From NCBI GenBank assembly GCA_019114515.1, contig DXFH01000001.1, positions 1 to 64,000 of the forward strand: a stretch of DNA of 64,000 nucleotides, read 5' to 3'. The translations under genes and the position numbers were made by a program. The notes under the pieces were generated by a model. That model had not been told where the DNA came from. It ran no database searches and saw only the letters and a list, made by a program, of their open reading frames with translations. Each line of letters opens with the position of its first letter. The stretch's first letter is position 1. Shown here piece by piece: positions 10,692-26,857 of the stretch. Origin of the DNA: Candidatus Limosilactobacillus merdigallinarum (GTDB taxonomy: Bacteria > Bacillota > Bacilli > Lactobacillales > Lactobacillaceae).

Positions 10692-10868
10692 ATGCTTAGT
10701 ATTTTTCGTGGATTTGTTGCTGCTTTAGTCGTTGCTGGTGCTGGCTTCCTGCCTCTGCACTACGTTAACAATGCTAACCAGAAGAGCTACCAACAGTATG
10801 CTCAGTACGTACAGCAAACTAATCAGAATGAACAGGCTAATTTCCAATTCAATGATGACGGTGAATAA
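10692..10868 (+). CDS. 58-aa small protein, N-terminal TM/signal-like segment and Gln/Asn-rich tail
   Basis: MLSIFRGFVAALVVAGAGFLPLHYVNNANQKSYQQYAQYVQQTNQNEQANFQFNDDGE*; AAAGGG RBS; upstream TTGTAT-16-TATACT; below the ORF-track size cutoff. Confidence 0.65.
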   Translation: MLSIFRGFVAALVVAGAGFLPLHYVNNANQKSYQQYAQYVQQTNQNEQANFQFNDDGE

Positions 10869-10999
10869 TCACTATTAATCATACGAAAATAAAATTATCC
10901 ATACTATTGCACCGCCATTGACTGCGTTGCATTACTGATAATTCATGAAAAAATAGTGATTATTCGTTCATGACCTTCATTCCAATAATTGCATCTTTT

Positions 11000-11036
11000 G
11001 CCTTTGACCATCAGCCAGGTCAAGGGCTTTTTCTTT
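11000..11036 (+). terminator. Intrinsic terminator downstream of the small ORF
   Basis: GCCTTTGACC atcagcca GGTCAAGGGC TTTTTCTTT. Confidence 0.8.
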
Positions 11037-11246
11037 GACTTTTAAAGTTGATTCATCATAGTAAAACCGTTAAATAAGTTCCCTCACTTTAGAAATAAAA
11101 GCGATGTCTTGTTGATTATACCTAATACTTTTATACCGTCTTAAGATTGAACATATTTACACTAATGTGCTAGCAAAAAACTCGTGTATTTTTTAAGATA
11201 AAAATAGAAATATGTATACTTTGATTTTCAGTAAGGAGGTAGTGCT

Positions 11247-12416
11247 ATGGCTCAAGCAAGACCGATCGTGGAATTCGATCATGTTGGCAAGACCTACCCT
11301 AATGGCAAGCAGGCCCTCGTTGACTTTAGCCTAAAAGTGATGCCTGGCGACTTTGTCTGTTTTATTGGTACTTCTGGTGGTGGAAAAACGACGGCTATGC
11401 GGATGATTAACCGGATGCTGGACCCTACTACGGGCGAAGTTAAATTTGATGGCAAAAACGTAGCTGATCTGGATCCAATTGAATTACGGCGCCATATTGG
11501 CTATGTGATTCAAAATATTGGCTTAATTCCGCATATGACACTAGAGGAAAACATCTGCTTAGTGCCTAAATTACTGAAATGGCCCAAGGAAAAACAGGCT
11601 GCGCGTGCACGTGAACTAATTAAATTGGTAGAAATACCAGAAGATTTCTTATCACGTTACCCGCACGAAATTTCTGGTGGGCAACAGCAGCGAATCGGGG
11701 TTATCCGGGCGCTAGCGGCCGACCAAAAGGTAATGTTAATGGATGAACCTTTTGGTGCTTTGGACCCGCTAACCCGTGAAAAATTACAGGATTTAGTCCA
11801 CTACCTGCAGCATGACCTGGGTAAAACTATCATAATGGTTACGCACGACATGGATGAAGCTTTGCGGCTCGCTACTAAGATTGTCATCTTTGATGAAGGC
11901 CACATTATTCAGTCCGATTCACCTGCCGAAATATTAAAGGCACCGGCTAACGACTTTGTTGAAGAGTTGATCGGCCCTGATCGGATGAACGAAGCTAAAG
12001 TAATGCTGGCAACTGCGGACTCAATCATGCTCAAGAATCCTGTGTCAACTACTGCTGACGTAACGTTAGGTGCAGCCCTCGTTAAGATGAATAATCACCA
12101 TATTGACTCCTTAATCGTTGTTGACGATGATAACCATCTGATTGGTGAACTGGATATTGGTCAGGTAATGGCTCACCGTAACTTAAAGCTGCGCGTCCGC
12201 GAGTACATGTTAGCCTCGCCACGTTCCGTTTTTAACGATGATCTATTGAGCAGTATTTACCAAACGATTATCAACCGGCATTTGAAATACATGCCCGTCG
12301 TTGACCATGACCACCGGGTGGTTGGTATCATCACTCGTTCATCATTAGCTACCCTACTATACGAACACGTTTGGGGGAAAGCAGACTCACAACCTGCAAC
12401 TGATGAAGGGAAGTGA
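11247..12416 (+). CDS. opuCA: Osmoprotectant (betaine/carnitine/choline) ABC transporter ATP-binding protein, CBS domains
   Basis: 389 aa; Walker [21 protein letters not shown] signature, C-terminal tandem CBS. Confidence 0.9.
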   Translation: MAQARPIVEFDHVGKTYPNGKQALVDFSLKVMPGDFVCFIGTSGGGKTTAMRMINRMLDPTTGEVKFDGKNVADLDPIELRRHIGYVIQNIGLIPHMTLEENICLVPKLLKWPKEKQAARARELIKLVEIPEDFLSRYPHEISGGQQQRIGVIRALAADQKVMLMDEPFGALDPLTREKLQDLVHYLQHDLGKTIIMVTHDMDEALRLATKIVIFDEGHIIQSDSPAEILKAPANDFVEELIGPDRMNEAKVMLATADSIMLKNPVSTTADVTLGAALVKMNNHHIDSLIVVDDDNHLIGELDIGQVMAHRNLKLRVREYMLASPRSVFNDDLLSSIYQTIINRHLKYMPVVDHDHRVVGIITRSSLATLLYEHVWGKADSQPATDEGK

Positions 12417-12421
12417 TCGTC

Positions 12422-13063
12422 ATGATAAGTTTTCTGAATGAATATGGCAGTGACCTCCTATTAAAAACCTGGGAGCAGCTTTACATTTCGCTCATTTCCT
12501 TAGGGCTCGGGATCATCGTGGCGGTTCCTTTAGGACTGGTATTAACGCGTTTTCCACGAACTGCTAAGGTAACGATTAGTATCTGTAGTATGTTGCAAAC
12601 CGTACCATCATTGGCACTTTTAGCGTTAATGATCCCAATCTTTGGTATTGGTAAGTTTCCGGCCATCGTGGCCCTCTTCATCTACTCACTGCTTCCCATC
12701 CTTCGTAATACCTGTATCGGAATTGAAGGCGTTGACCCAACACTGATCGACAGTGCCAAGGGTATGGGTATGACTAGCTGGCAAATCATGATTAAGGTTT
12801 CACTGCCCCAAGCTCTGCCAGTTATAATGGCCGGCATTCGGCTATCTGCCGTCTACCTAATTGCCTGGGCAACCTTGGCCTCCTACATTGGTGCTGGTGG
12901 TTTAGGTGACTTCATCTTTAATGGTCTAAACCTTTACCAGCCGGAATTAATTATTGGTGGGACGATCCCCGTTAGTCTGTTGGCCCTGTTGACTGACTTC
13001 TTACTCAGTCACCTCGAGAAAAAGCTAACCCCAGTGAACTTAAGAGACGGAAGTGAGGACTAA
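12422..13063 (+). CDS. opuCB: Osmoprotectant ABC transporter permease
   Basis: BPD permease signature [31 protein letters not shown]; overlapping operon. Confidence 0.88.
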   Translation: MISFLNEYGSDLLLKTWEQLYISLISLGLGIIVAVPLGLVLTRFPRTAKVTISICSMLQTVPSLALLALMIPIFGIGKFPAIVALFIYSLLPILRNTCIGIEGVDPTLIDSAKGMGMTSWQIMIKVSLPQALPVIMAGIRLSAVYLIAWATLASYIGAGGLGDFIFNGLNLYQPELIIGGTIPVSLLALLTDFLLSHLEKKLTPVNLRDGSED

Positions 13064-13995
13064 TGGCTAAAAAACACCGTTTACTAACAATTTTGATGAC
13101 GCTGTTAGCAGTCTTCTCGCTCAGCGCATGCGGTCGAAAAACCAGTTCTAATAAGTCCGGAAAAGAAACTGGTACTGTCCGCATTGCTAGTGTCAGCTCT
13201 ACTGAATCCCAAATTATGGCCAACATTCTGGCTCAATTAATTGAGCACGATACCGGATTAAAAGTTAAAATCATCGGTAACCTGGGTTCCGGAACTGTCT
13301 GTCATAAAGCCTTACAGCGCCATAATGCAGATATTATGGCCACCAGTTACACCGGTACGGACTTAACTGGTACTCTCGGACAAAAACCGGAAAAGAATCC
13401 GAAAAAGGCTACGCGAATTGTTGACCATCTGCTACTAAAGCGCTATGACGAAGTGCGCTTCCCAACTTATGGTTTTGCCGACACTTACGCATTCTTAGTT
13501 ACTCAAAAAACAGCTCAGAAGTACAACTTAAATAATGTGAGTGATTTGGCTCCTTACGCTAGAAACTGGAATGCCGGTGTGGACAGCTCATGGATGAACC
13601 GTAAAGGTGACGGTTATCGCGACTTCAAGAAAGCCTATGGGTTCGACTTTAAACGAGTCTACCCAATGCAAATCGGTTTGGTTTACGATGCCGCTGAACA
13701 AGGTAAGATGAAAGTCATTGTCGGCTATTCCACTGATGGTCGAATCCGCAGCTACAACTTGAAGATGCTAAAGGACGACCGTCAATTCTTCCCGCCATAT
13801 GAAGCGGCCGCGGTAGCCAATAAATCAATTTTGAAGAAGTACCCTCAATTGGCACCAACGATTCATAAACTTGATGGTCAGATCGATTTGAAGACCATGC
13901 AAAAATTAAACTATGAAGTTGACGACCAATTGCTGGAACCAGCTACCGTTGCTCATAACTTCTTAAAGCAGCATCACTACTTTGATCGGAGGTGA
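13063..13995 (+). CDS. opuCC: Osmoprotectant ABC transporter substrate-binding lipoprotein
   Basis: Lipobox LSAC; VRIASVSSTESQIMANILAQLIEHDTGLKVKIIGNLGSGTVCHKAL. Confidence 0.88.
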   Translation: MAKKHRLLTILMTLLAVFSLSACGRKTSSNKSGKETGTVRIASVSSTESQIMANILAQLIEHDTGLKVKIIGNLGSGTVCHKALQRHNADIMATSYTGTDLTGTLGQKPEKNPKKATRIVDHLLLKRYDEVRFPTYGFADTYAFLVTQKTAQKYNLNNVSDLAPYARNWNAGVDSSWMNRKGDGYRDFKKAYGFDFKRVYPMQIGLVYDAAEQGKMKVIVGYSTDGRIRSYNLKMLKDDRQFFPPYEAAAVANKSILKKYPQLAPTIHKLDGQIDLKTMQKLNYEVDDQLLEPATVAHNFLKQHHYFDRR

Positions 13996-14000
13996 CATCC

Positions 14001-14666
14001 ATGAAAAATCTTAGCCTTTGGCAACAGTTCTTCTACTACTTCCAACACAATGGAATGTATATCCTCGGTAAATTTAACCAACACTTCCTTATTTCAATCG
14101 AAGGCGTGTTGCTAGCTGCCATTGTGGGAATACCGATTGGTGCTTTGATCGCTCACTATCGTCGCCTCAGCAACCCGGTGATCCAAATTGCCAACTTAAT
14201 TCAAACAATTCCGTCACTAGCTATGCTGTCGATCTTAATGCTGGGCTTGGGTTTAGGTGACCAGACAGTTATTACGACTATCTTCCTCTACTCCCTTTTA
14301 CCGATCATTCAAAACACTTACACTGGGCTGCGGAACACCAGTCCGGCCGTCCTGGACGCAAGCAAAGGGATGGGGATGACCAAGTGGCAACAACTATGGA
14401 TGGTCGAAATTCCTCTGTCCGTATCGGTCATCATGGCCGGTATTCGAAACGCCCTCGTTGTGGCCATTGGGGTCACTGCGATTGGGGCCTTCATTGGTGC
14501 CGGTGGATTAGGTGACATCATCATCCGCGGTACTAATGCTACTAATGGTGGAGCCATTATCTTAGCTGGTGCTTTACCGACTGCTTTAATGGCGATCGTT
14601 TCTGACTTGATCCTGGGTGGTATCCAAAAGTTGGTATCACCTAAGGGCTTGCGTGACAACAATTAA
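14001..14666 (+). CDS. opuCD: Osmoprotectant ABC transporter permease
   Basis: BPD signature DASKGMGMTKWQQLWMVEIPLSVSVIMAGIR; GGAGG RBS before ATG 14001. Confidence 0.88.
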   Translation: MKNLSLWQQFFYYFQHNGMYILGKFNQHFLISIEGVLLAAIVGIPIGALIAHYRRLSNPVIQIANLIQTIPSLAMLSILMLGLGLGDQTVITTIFLYSLLPIIQNTYTGLRNTSPAVLDASKGMGMTKWQQLWMVEIPLSVSVIMAGIRNALVVAIGVTAIGAFIGAGGLGDIIIRGTNATNGGAIILAGALPTALMAIVSDLILGGIQKLVSPKGLRDNN

Positions 14667-14719
14667 AATGTCCGCGTCTCGTCGTTACTAATCTTCACTT
14701 TATTAATCTTTCACATAAC

Positions 14720-14760
14720 AAAAAGAGCAACTAAGGATCAATCTCCTCAGTTGCTTTTTT
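14720..14760. terminator. Bidirectional terminator between opuCD and camS
   Basis: AAAAAGAGCAACTAAGGA tcaatc TCCTCAGTTGCTTTTTT. Confidence 0.8.
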
Positions 14761-14764
14761 ACTT

Positions 14765-15868
14765 TTAGTATGAATCAAATACGTGTGACTGGAATTTATC
14801 GGAACCGGAGTTTCTAAAGACTACCGCTTGCACATTAGAATCCGACTGAATCTTGATATCAATCGGAATCCCGCTTGGCAAGTAACGCCGTGCAGCCCGC
14901 GTAATGTACTGCGTAAAGCTGGTAATTTCGCTTTGACTATAGAACTGCGTGGTAATCGTAATGTGCATTCCCGTCATGGATGAACCATTGTACTGTGCCT
15001 GTGCCGTTACGCCAGATAAGTTCGGGAAGAAGCTCTGGACTTGGCTCTTGAAGTTAGAGAAGCTAGAAGAGTTAGTCGAATCATCCTGGTTCTCACTAGT
15101 AGTACCACCGGCCTTCGGCAATACTTCATTACGGTAATGCAGATTATGCCATTCAGAGATGGTATCACCCTTGTTATTACTGTATGCAAAGAAAGTACCA
15201 CCAACCAAGCTATCATCCGGTGCTTGCTTATATAGAGCAATCACAATTGGAATATTCTTGAGGTCCTTACGAGCACGCAGTCGTTTCAGTACCTTTTCGG
15301 CCGCAATTTTGCCTTGCCGTTCTACTTCCGCATTGGAAATCTTCTTGGTATAACTTGGACCATCATCCTTCTTCTTGTAATTGTATTCCGAGTTAATACC
15401 GATCCCAATGGTCATCCCTTTAAGCTTCAGTTTATTGCCGCTTTCGGTCATATAGTCTTGCTCTTCAATTTGCTGAATATATTCCGGATTAGGATTCGAC
15501 TTCTTCCCCTGCTTAGGGTTCAAACCTTCTGGATTGTCCTTCGTCTTCCGGCCCAGCCAGTTCGTAATCGTATCTGTATCCAGATACTGGCCTTCTTGGA
15601 AAATATAGTTCTTAGTGGAGAAAACCCGCTTTGAAACGGTCGTCAATCCACTTTCAAAGCTTTTAAGGTTGTATTGATTATTATTTTGACTTACATTGAC
15701 GCCCCGTGCCTTACTGGTTCGGTAGCGTCCTTTTTTGATAACCCCTTGATAATTGCCAGCAGAACTCCCGGTAGTGGAGTAGTTACCCTTTGAGTTTCGA
15801 CCACACGAAGCGAGTGTCATGACCGTCACTAGCAGTGCTGCCAACGTAGTCACTTTTTTCAGTTTCAC
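14765..15868 (-). CDS. camS: CamS family sex pheromone lipoprotein
   Basis: 367 aa; lipobox LASC; CamS-like YQGVIKKGRYRTSKARGVNVSQ. Confidence 0.92.
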   Translation of the reverse strand: MKLKKVTTLAALLVTVMTLASCGRNSKGNYSTTGSSAGNYQGVIKKGRYRTSKARGVNVSQNNNQYNLKSFESGLTTVSKRVFSTKNYIFQEGQYLDTDTITNWLGRKTKDNPEGLNPKQGKKSNPNPEYIQQIEEQDYMTESGNKLKLKGMTIGIGINSEYNYKKKDDGPSYTKKISNAEVERQGKIAAEKVLKRLRARKDLKNIPIVIALYKQAPDDSLVGGTFFAYSNNKGDTISEWHNLHYRNEVLPKAGGTTSENQDDSTNSSSFSNFKSQVQSFFPNLSGVTAQAQYNGSSMTGMHITITTQFYSQSEITSFTQYITRAARRYLPSGIPIDIKIQSDSNVQAVVFRNSGSDKFQSHVFDSY

Positions 15869-15872
15869 GACT

Positions 15873-20197
<4,325 letters not shown>

Positions 20198-20282
20198 GCC
20201 GTTTGCTCCTCTCTAAAATCAATCGGCTACCATTATAACAAACTTTTGTGCCGTCTCTAAACGAATCAAATTAAATAAAGAA

Positions 20283-20322
20283 GGAGCCTGGGCGAAGTCG
20301 TCAGTGACTCCGTTCATGCTCC
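20283..20322 (-). terminator. Hairpin/terminator downstream of purK-like gene
   Basis: GGAGC...CGGAGTC actgac GACTTCG...GCTCC on minus, followed by TTCTTTATTT. Confidence 0.6.
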
Positions 20323-20401
20323 CTCGCTATTGAAACCAGCAAGTATTTGTTGCAAAAAATTAGTAATTAACGCTGTATTGAATTAATTAATGGGTTAGAG
20401 C

Positions 20402-21667
20402 TTATTCAGCATGATCGCCTAAATCGTCATCATCAGGACGTGGTGGCAATGGCATTGAGTCATCGCTTGCTTCACCACCCAATGACTGCTCATCTTCTAG
20501 TGGTTCATTCTCATCCACATTATCATCAGCTGAGCTCATCGGGACCCATACTTCAGTATCATCAATCTGATTTTGCAGCTCGTCTAAATTATCATCTGGT
20601 GAGCTAGCCCATACATAAGCACAAACTGCTTCATCGTCCTTACGCTGAGGATTGAAGAAGCTGATCTTCCAGTTGTTCCGGATCAACTCTTGCCGTTCTA
20701 AGGCCGCCAACTGCTTTTGCCGACCAACTAAAAAGATAACGGGCTGAATCGACTTGATGAAGTGGATTGGCTGTCCCGAAGCAATCCGGATCTCTTGTGC
20801 TTCCTGCGAAATGTTTGTGGCCATTGAAAAGACATTGCCCGCCGTCGATAAGCCAGGCTGAATATCCTTAATGTACAAGTTATCGGTAGAGGTAACGTAG
20901 AAGTCAACCGCTAAAATACCATGATAGCCTAGCTGGCTGCCAATGGAATCAGCGATACGCTTCATTTCCTGATACATATCATCGGGAACGGTGGCTGGTG
21001 CCTTAGCAGCAACTAATTGACGGTTATCATTGAATTCTTGTTCAATCAATGGGTATTGAGATACGCCATCGCTATCTACCGCCATCACGATTGAATATTC
21101 GGCAGCGTGTTCAATCCATGATTCCAGCAAGTAGGTGCCGCCTTGAATAAAGTCGGCTGCCCGCGCAATATCAGACTGTTTTCTGATCATCAATGACTTT
21201 TCGCGGAGGCCACGTTGAATTGGACGCAGGACCGCTGGATAGCCAATGGAATCAATTGACTGGTAGATATCGTCTAAGCTAATAACTGTGACATATGGGG
21301 CCAGGTTAACGTTGACCTGGTCCAAAAAGGCCCTTTCCATTAAACGGTCCTGCATGATTTCGAGCGGTTCAATACCTTGTGAAATGGTACTGTACTTGTT
21401 TAAGTAACGTAAAACGACAGAGTCAATTGCTGGCGTTTCATAGAGGATAACATCACAGTTTTCCCCGAATTCCGTCAGCTTGTCCTTGTCACGATAGTTG
21501 CCAATAATGGTAAAGTCAGCCAATTTTGTCGTCTCGGGTTCTGGATGATCCAAGTAAACACCCACATTCAAACCAGCGTCTTTAGCGTTCATGATTAATC
21601 GTTGGCCATTACGGTCAATGCCCATGATACCTAAAGTCTTACCCAAATACAGTGCATTTGTACTCAT
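20402..21667 (-). CDS. ATP-grasp protein, PurK-like (5-(carboxyamino)imidazole ribonucleotide synthase homolog, divergent)
   Basis: 421 aa; N-terminal LGKTLGIMGIDRNGQRLIMNAKDAG, ATP-grasp core; acidic C-terminal tail; adjacent to xpt. Confidence 0.8.
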   Translation of the reverse strand: MSTNALYLGKTLGIMGIDRNGQRLIMNAKDAGLNVGVYLDHPEPETTKLADFTIIGNYRDKDKLTEFGENCDVILYETPAIDSVVLRYLNKYSTISQGIEPLEIMQDRLMERAFLDQVNVNLAPYVTVISLDDIYQSIDSIGYPAVLRPIQRGLREKSLMIRKQSDIARAADFIQGGTYLLESWIEHAAEYSIVMAVDSDGVSQYPLIEQEFNDNRQLVAAKAPATVPDDMYQEMKRIADSIGSQLGYHGILAVDFYVTSTDNLYIKDIQPGLSTAGNVFSMATNISQEAQEIRIASGQPIHFIKSIQPVIFLVGRQKQLAALERQELIRNNWKISFFNPQRKDDEAVCAYVWASSPDDNLDELQNQIDDTEVWVPMSSADDNVDENEPLEDEQSLGGEASDDSMPLPPRPDDDDLGDHAE

Positions 21668-21684
21668 CGTTTTACCCCTCCCTA

Positions 21685-22910
<1,226 letters not shown>

Positions 22911-22977
22911 ACTAGTTCCTCCCTTAATGCACCACTTAACGTAATAATTCTACCGCATTTAAACATTGAGCAAAAGA

Positions 22978-23016
22978 AAAATCAAGGAGTGTATCCATGG
23001 ATGGCCCCTTGATTTA
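22978..23016 (-). terminator. Intrinsic terminator downstream of APC permease
   Basis: Minus: AAATCAAGG...CCTTGATTTTTC. Confidence 0.7.
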
Positions 23017-23098
23017 AACAATATTTTAATTATTCATTGGAAACGTAAAATGTTAGATATGCTTGTCATCTAAAAATTGCGGTCAATTTCACCATTCT

Positions 23099-24418
23099 CT
23101 ATTCACCGAAATCATTATCAGCGTGTCGACCAGTAATGAAGTAGAACGGAATAGCGATGATTAAGGCACCAAATCCCCATAACAAGTTGGCGTGGGGCGT
23201 GTTGGACAAAAGCCATAAGGAAACCACAATGGCAATAACCGGGATCACTGGACCAAATGGGACCTTAAATGACCGTTCTTTATCCTTCATTGTGTGCCGG
23301 AAGACCAATACGGCTAAACAAGTAGGAATGTATTGTACGAACCGCGAAATAGCTGAAATCATGGCTAACCGCGCAAAGGTGCCTGAGTAAGCCAAGAGCA
23401 GGCCCACAACCGTTGAAATAATAATGGCAACGTACGGTGCGCCAAAGCGGTTTTTCTTGGCCAATACCGCTGGCATCATCTTGTGTTCCGCCAAAGCTTG
23501 GCCGGAACGTGGCGTGATAAAGGAAGACGAGATACAAATGCCACCGATAGACATTAGTGTCCCAGCCGCTACTAATACGCCACCCCAGGAACCAACCATC
23601 TTTGTCATGGCTTCTTGCAAAGGTACCGTGGAGTTAGTTAATCCGCTGCCCAGAACACCGATACATGCAATCATGATGAGCAGGTAAAGCAGAACTACGG
23701 CACCCATTGCCAAGATCAGTGCTCGTGGCAAGTTCTTCTTGGGGTTCTTCATTTCTCCAGCAGCCACTACCAACCCTTCAAAACCGGTGAAGACGTAAAA
23801 GAGCGTCATGGTTGTTTGACCAAAGTTGGACATGGTCGCCTTGCTAGGAATGAAGAACGGTGTGAAGTTAGCTGGGTGTAAGAAGAACAAACCTAACAGG
23901 CCAACTAAAATCACGGGAATTAATTTACCCACCGTTACGACGTTGTTCAGGAAGGCCGTCACCCGCGCGCCACCGAGGTTCAATGCCATCAGAACCAGGC
24001 CCAAAATAGTGACCAGGGTGTTCTTGGCAAACGTGGTGTTTAGACTAGGGAACATCCCAGCTAACGCGGTTGCAAAACCAACATAGAGTGTCGCTTCAGC
24101 GATCATCCGCACAACCCAAGTCATAAAGCCCACTTCGTAACCGACAAAGTTGCCGAATGCACTCCGCGCGTACAGGTAAGGACCACCGTTTTTCTTAAAG
24201 AGGCTCGAACATTCCGCAAAACAAAGGCCAATGCAGAAAATCAGCGCACCATCTAAAAGCAGGGAGAGGATACTAGCTGGACCGAAAAGCTTCATTCCCG
24301 AACTAGGCAACAGAAAGATCCCGGTACCGATAATACCGTTAATACCCATCAAAACGATTGAGCCAAAGCCTAGCTTCTGTTTTTGCACATTAATTGTACT
24401 GGTTTTAACTTCTTCCAT
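23099..24418 (-). CDS. APC family amino acid permease
   Basis: 439 aa; GFGSIVLMGINGIIGTGIFLLPSSG; multi-TM. Confidence 0.9.
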   Translation of the reverse strand: MEEVKTSTINVQKQKLGFGSIVLMGINGIIGTGIFLLPSSGMKLFGPASILSLLLDGALIFCIGLCFAECSSLFKKNGGPYLYARSAFGNFVGYEVGFMTWVVRMIAEATLYVGFATALAGMFPSLNTTFAKNTLVTILGLVLMALNLGGARVTAFLNNVVTVGKLIPVILVGLLGLFFLHPANFTPFFIPSKATMSNFGQTTMTLFYVFTGFEGLVVAAGEMKNPKKNLPRALILAMGAVVLLYLLIMIACIGVLGSGLTNSTVPLQEAMTKMVGSWGGVLVAAGTLMSIGGICISSSFITPRSGQALAEHKMMPAVLAKKNRFGAPYVAIIISTVVGLLLAYSGTFARLAMISAISRFVQYIPTCLAVLVFRHTMKDKERSFKVPFGPVIPVIAIVVSLWLLSNTPHANLLWGFGALIIAIPFYFITGRHADNDFGE

Positions 24419-24421
24419 AAG

Positions 24422-25177
24422 CTATTTCCTCCTTTTCTGCACCCGTTTGAAGAAATCGGTAAAAATGCGTTCCTGTGCCGGATCATTTTGCCAAAGGTTT
24501 TCGGGATGCCATTGCACCGCTTGAATTGAGGAATCATCATTTTCGACAGCTTCAATTACCCCATCGGGCGCCTTCGCAACTACCCGTAGTCCAGGAGCCA
24601 CATTCCGAACTGCTTGGTGGTGACGTGAATTGACTAAGCATTCACCGCCTAGCGTTTTGCCTAACGCACTATCTTGATCAATTTCCACATGGTGCACTGG
24701 CAAATCACCTAATGATTTCTGTGAATGCTGCAGCAGTCCCTTTCCTGGATACTCACTTGGTAGGTCCTGATAGACCGTGCCACCCATGACCGCATTGATT
24801 ACCTGAATGCCACGACAAACACCCAAAACTGGTATCTGTGTATCGAGAGCTGCCTTTAACAGGGCAAATTCAGATTCATCGCGTGGTCGGTAAGTGGAGC
24901 CAATACCGGCATGCGGTTCTTCACCGAGAAAATCGGCGGCGATGTCGTAGCCACCAGGCATGATCAATCCGTCCAGTCCTGCAACGCTCTGTGCCGCTAG
25001 CTGGGCTGGCAGAATTGGAATAATTACCGGCAGGACGTCATGCTTGACCATTACATCAATAAATGGCTTAGGCGCAAAATTAGCTAATTTCTGATTAATA
25101 ATACTGGTTGTTTGTTGGTTGGCATCTGCCGCAATTCCGATTCGCATATATTCGTGCCCCTTCCTAAACTGTTTCAC
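24422..25177 (-). CDS. Class I glutamine amidotransferase-like, gamma-glutamyl-gamma-aminobutyrate hydrolase family (PuuD-like)
   Basis: 251 aa; GLIMPGGYDIA...VLGVCRGIQVINAVMGGTVYQDLPSE...AVQWHPE. Confidence 0.9.
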   Translation of the reverse strand: MKQFRKGHEYMRIGIAADANQQTTSIINQKLANFAPKPFIDVMVKHDVLPVIIPILPAQLAAQSVAGLDGLIMPGGYDIAADFLGEEPHAGIGSTYRPRDESEFALLKAALDTQIPVLGVCRGIQVINAVMGGTVYQDLPSEYPGKGLLQHSQKSLGDLPVHHVEIDQDSALGKTLGGECLVNSRHHQAVRNVAPGLRVVAKAPDGVIEAVENDDSSIQAVQWHPENLWQNDPAQERIFTDFFKRVQKRRK

Positions 25178-25356
25178 ATCAAATTTTAATTATATTAAAT
25201 CAGTTTCTGGGCTTTTTGTAAAGATAATTTACTACAAAAAGGAATAATCTGTCCTGCAAGCGATTTCTGCTTATTATAATTAAGCCCGTGCCTTTATACA
25301 GGTAAAAAATAAAATTGTTGTTTAAATTTATTAGGAGACTTTAATCATCAACAGAC

Positions 25357-25394
25357 AAAAAAGGAGTTGCAACCATCTTGATCGCAACTCTTTT
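25357..25394 (-). terminator. Intrinsic terminator downstream of budC
   Basis: AAAAAAGGAGTTGC...GCAACTCTTTT. Confidence 0.75.
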
Positions 25395-25412
25395 CTCTGA
25401 TTAACGTTAAGT

Positions 25413-26290
<878 letters not shown>

Positions 26291-26387
26291 TCTGAACACA
26301 ATGTGCAATTGGTATAGAGCATAAAGATTGTGAAATAGCAACACTAACTATTACTTACAGGGAAATGGTTGCCCCTAATACATACAA

Positions 26388-26420
26388 AAAAGAGCTTGCG
26401 CCAAAATGACACAAACTCTT
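26388..26420 (-). terminator. Terminator of rplM-rpsI unit
   Basis: Minus AAGAGTTTGTG tcattttgg CGCAAGCTCTTTTTTG. Confidence 0.75.
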
Positions 26421-26448
26421 TTGATAAATATGGAAGCGATAATCGAAA

Positions 26449-26844
26449 TTAACGCTTACTGAATTGAGCAGCCTTACGAGCCTTCTTCAGACCAGGCTTG
26501 CGACGTTCCTTCATCCGTGGGTCCCGAGTTAACAGACCTGCTTTCTTCAAAGCATCACGGAAGTCAGGGTCAACTGCAAGCAAAGCGCGTGCAATCCCAT
26601 GACGAGTTGCACCGGCTTGGCCAGAGAAGCCACCACCATTAACGTTAACTAAAACATCATATTGACCGTCAGTCTTAGTAACATCAAATGGTTGGTTAAC
26701 GATGGCACGTAAGTTAGCAAACGGAATGTAGTCTTCGATTGCCTTGCCGTTCATCGTAATCTTACCAGAACCTGGTACTAAGCGAACGCGCGCAGTAGAA
26801 TCCTTGCGACGACCAGTACCACTATATTGTACTTGTTGAGCCAA
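26449..26844 (-). CDS. rpsI: 30S ribosomal protein S9
   Basis: 131 aa; [19 protein letters not shown]...[16 protein letters not shown]. Confidence 0.98.
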   Translation of the reverse strand: MAQQVQYSGTGRRKDSTARVRLVPGSGKITMNGKAIEDYIPFANLRAIVNQPFDVTKTDGQYDVLVNVNGGGFSGQAGATRHGIARALLAVDPDFRDALKKAGLLTRDPRMKERRKPGLKKARKAAQFSKR

Positions 26845-26857
26845 TTCCGTTCCCTCC

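Noticed and set aside
22920-23098. Purine riboswitch for xpt
   Set aside because: xpt is preceded by a glucosaminidase gene; the upstream gap shows only a terminator hairpin and no purine-aptamer core was recognised.
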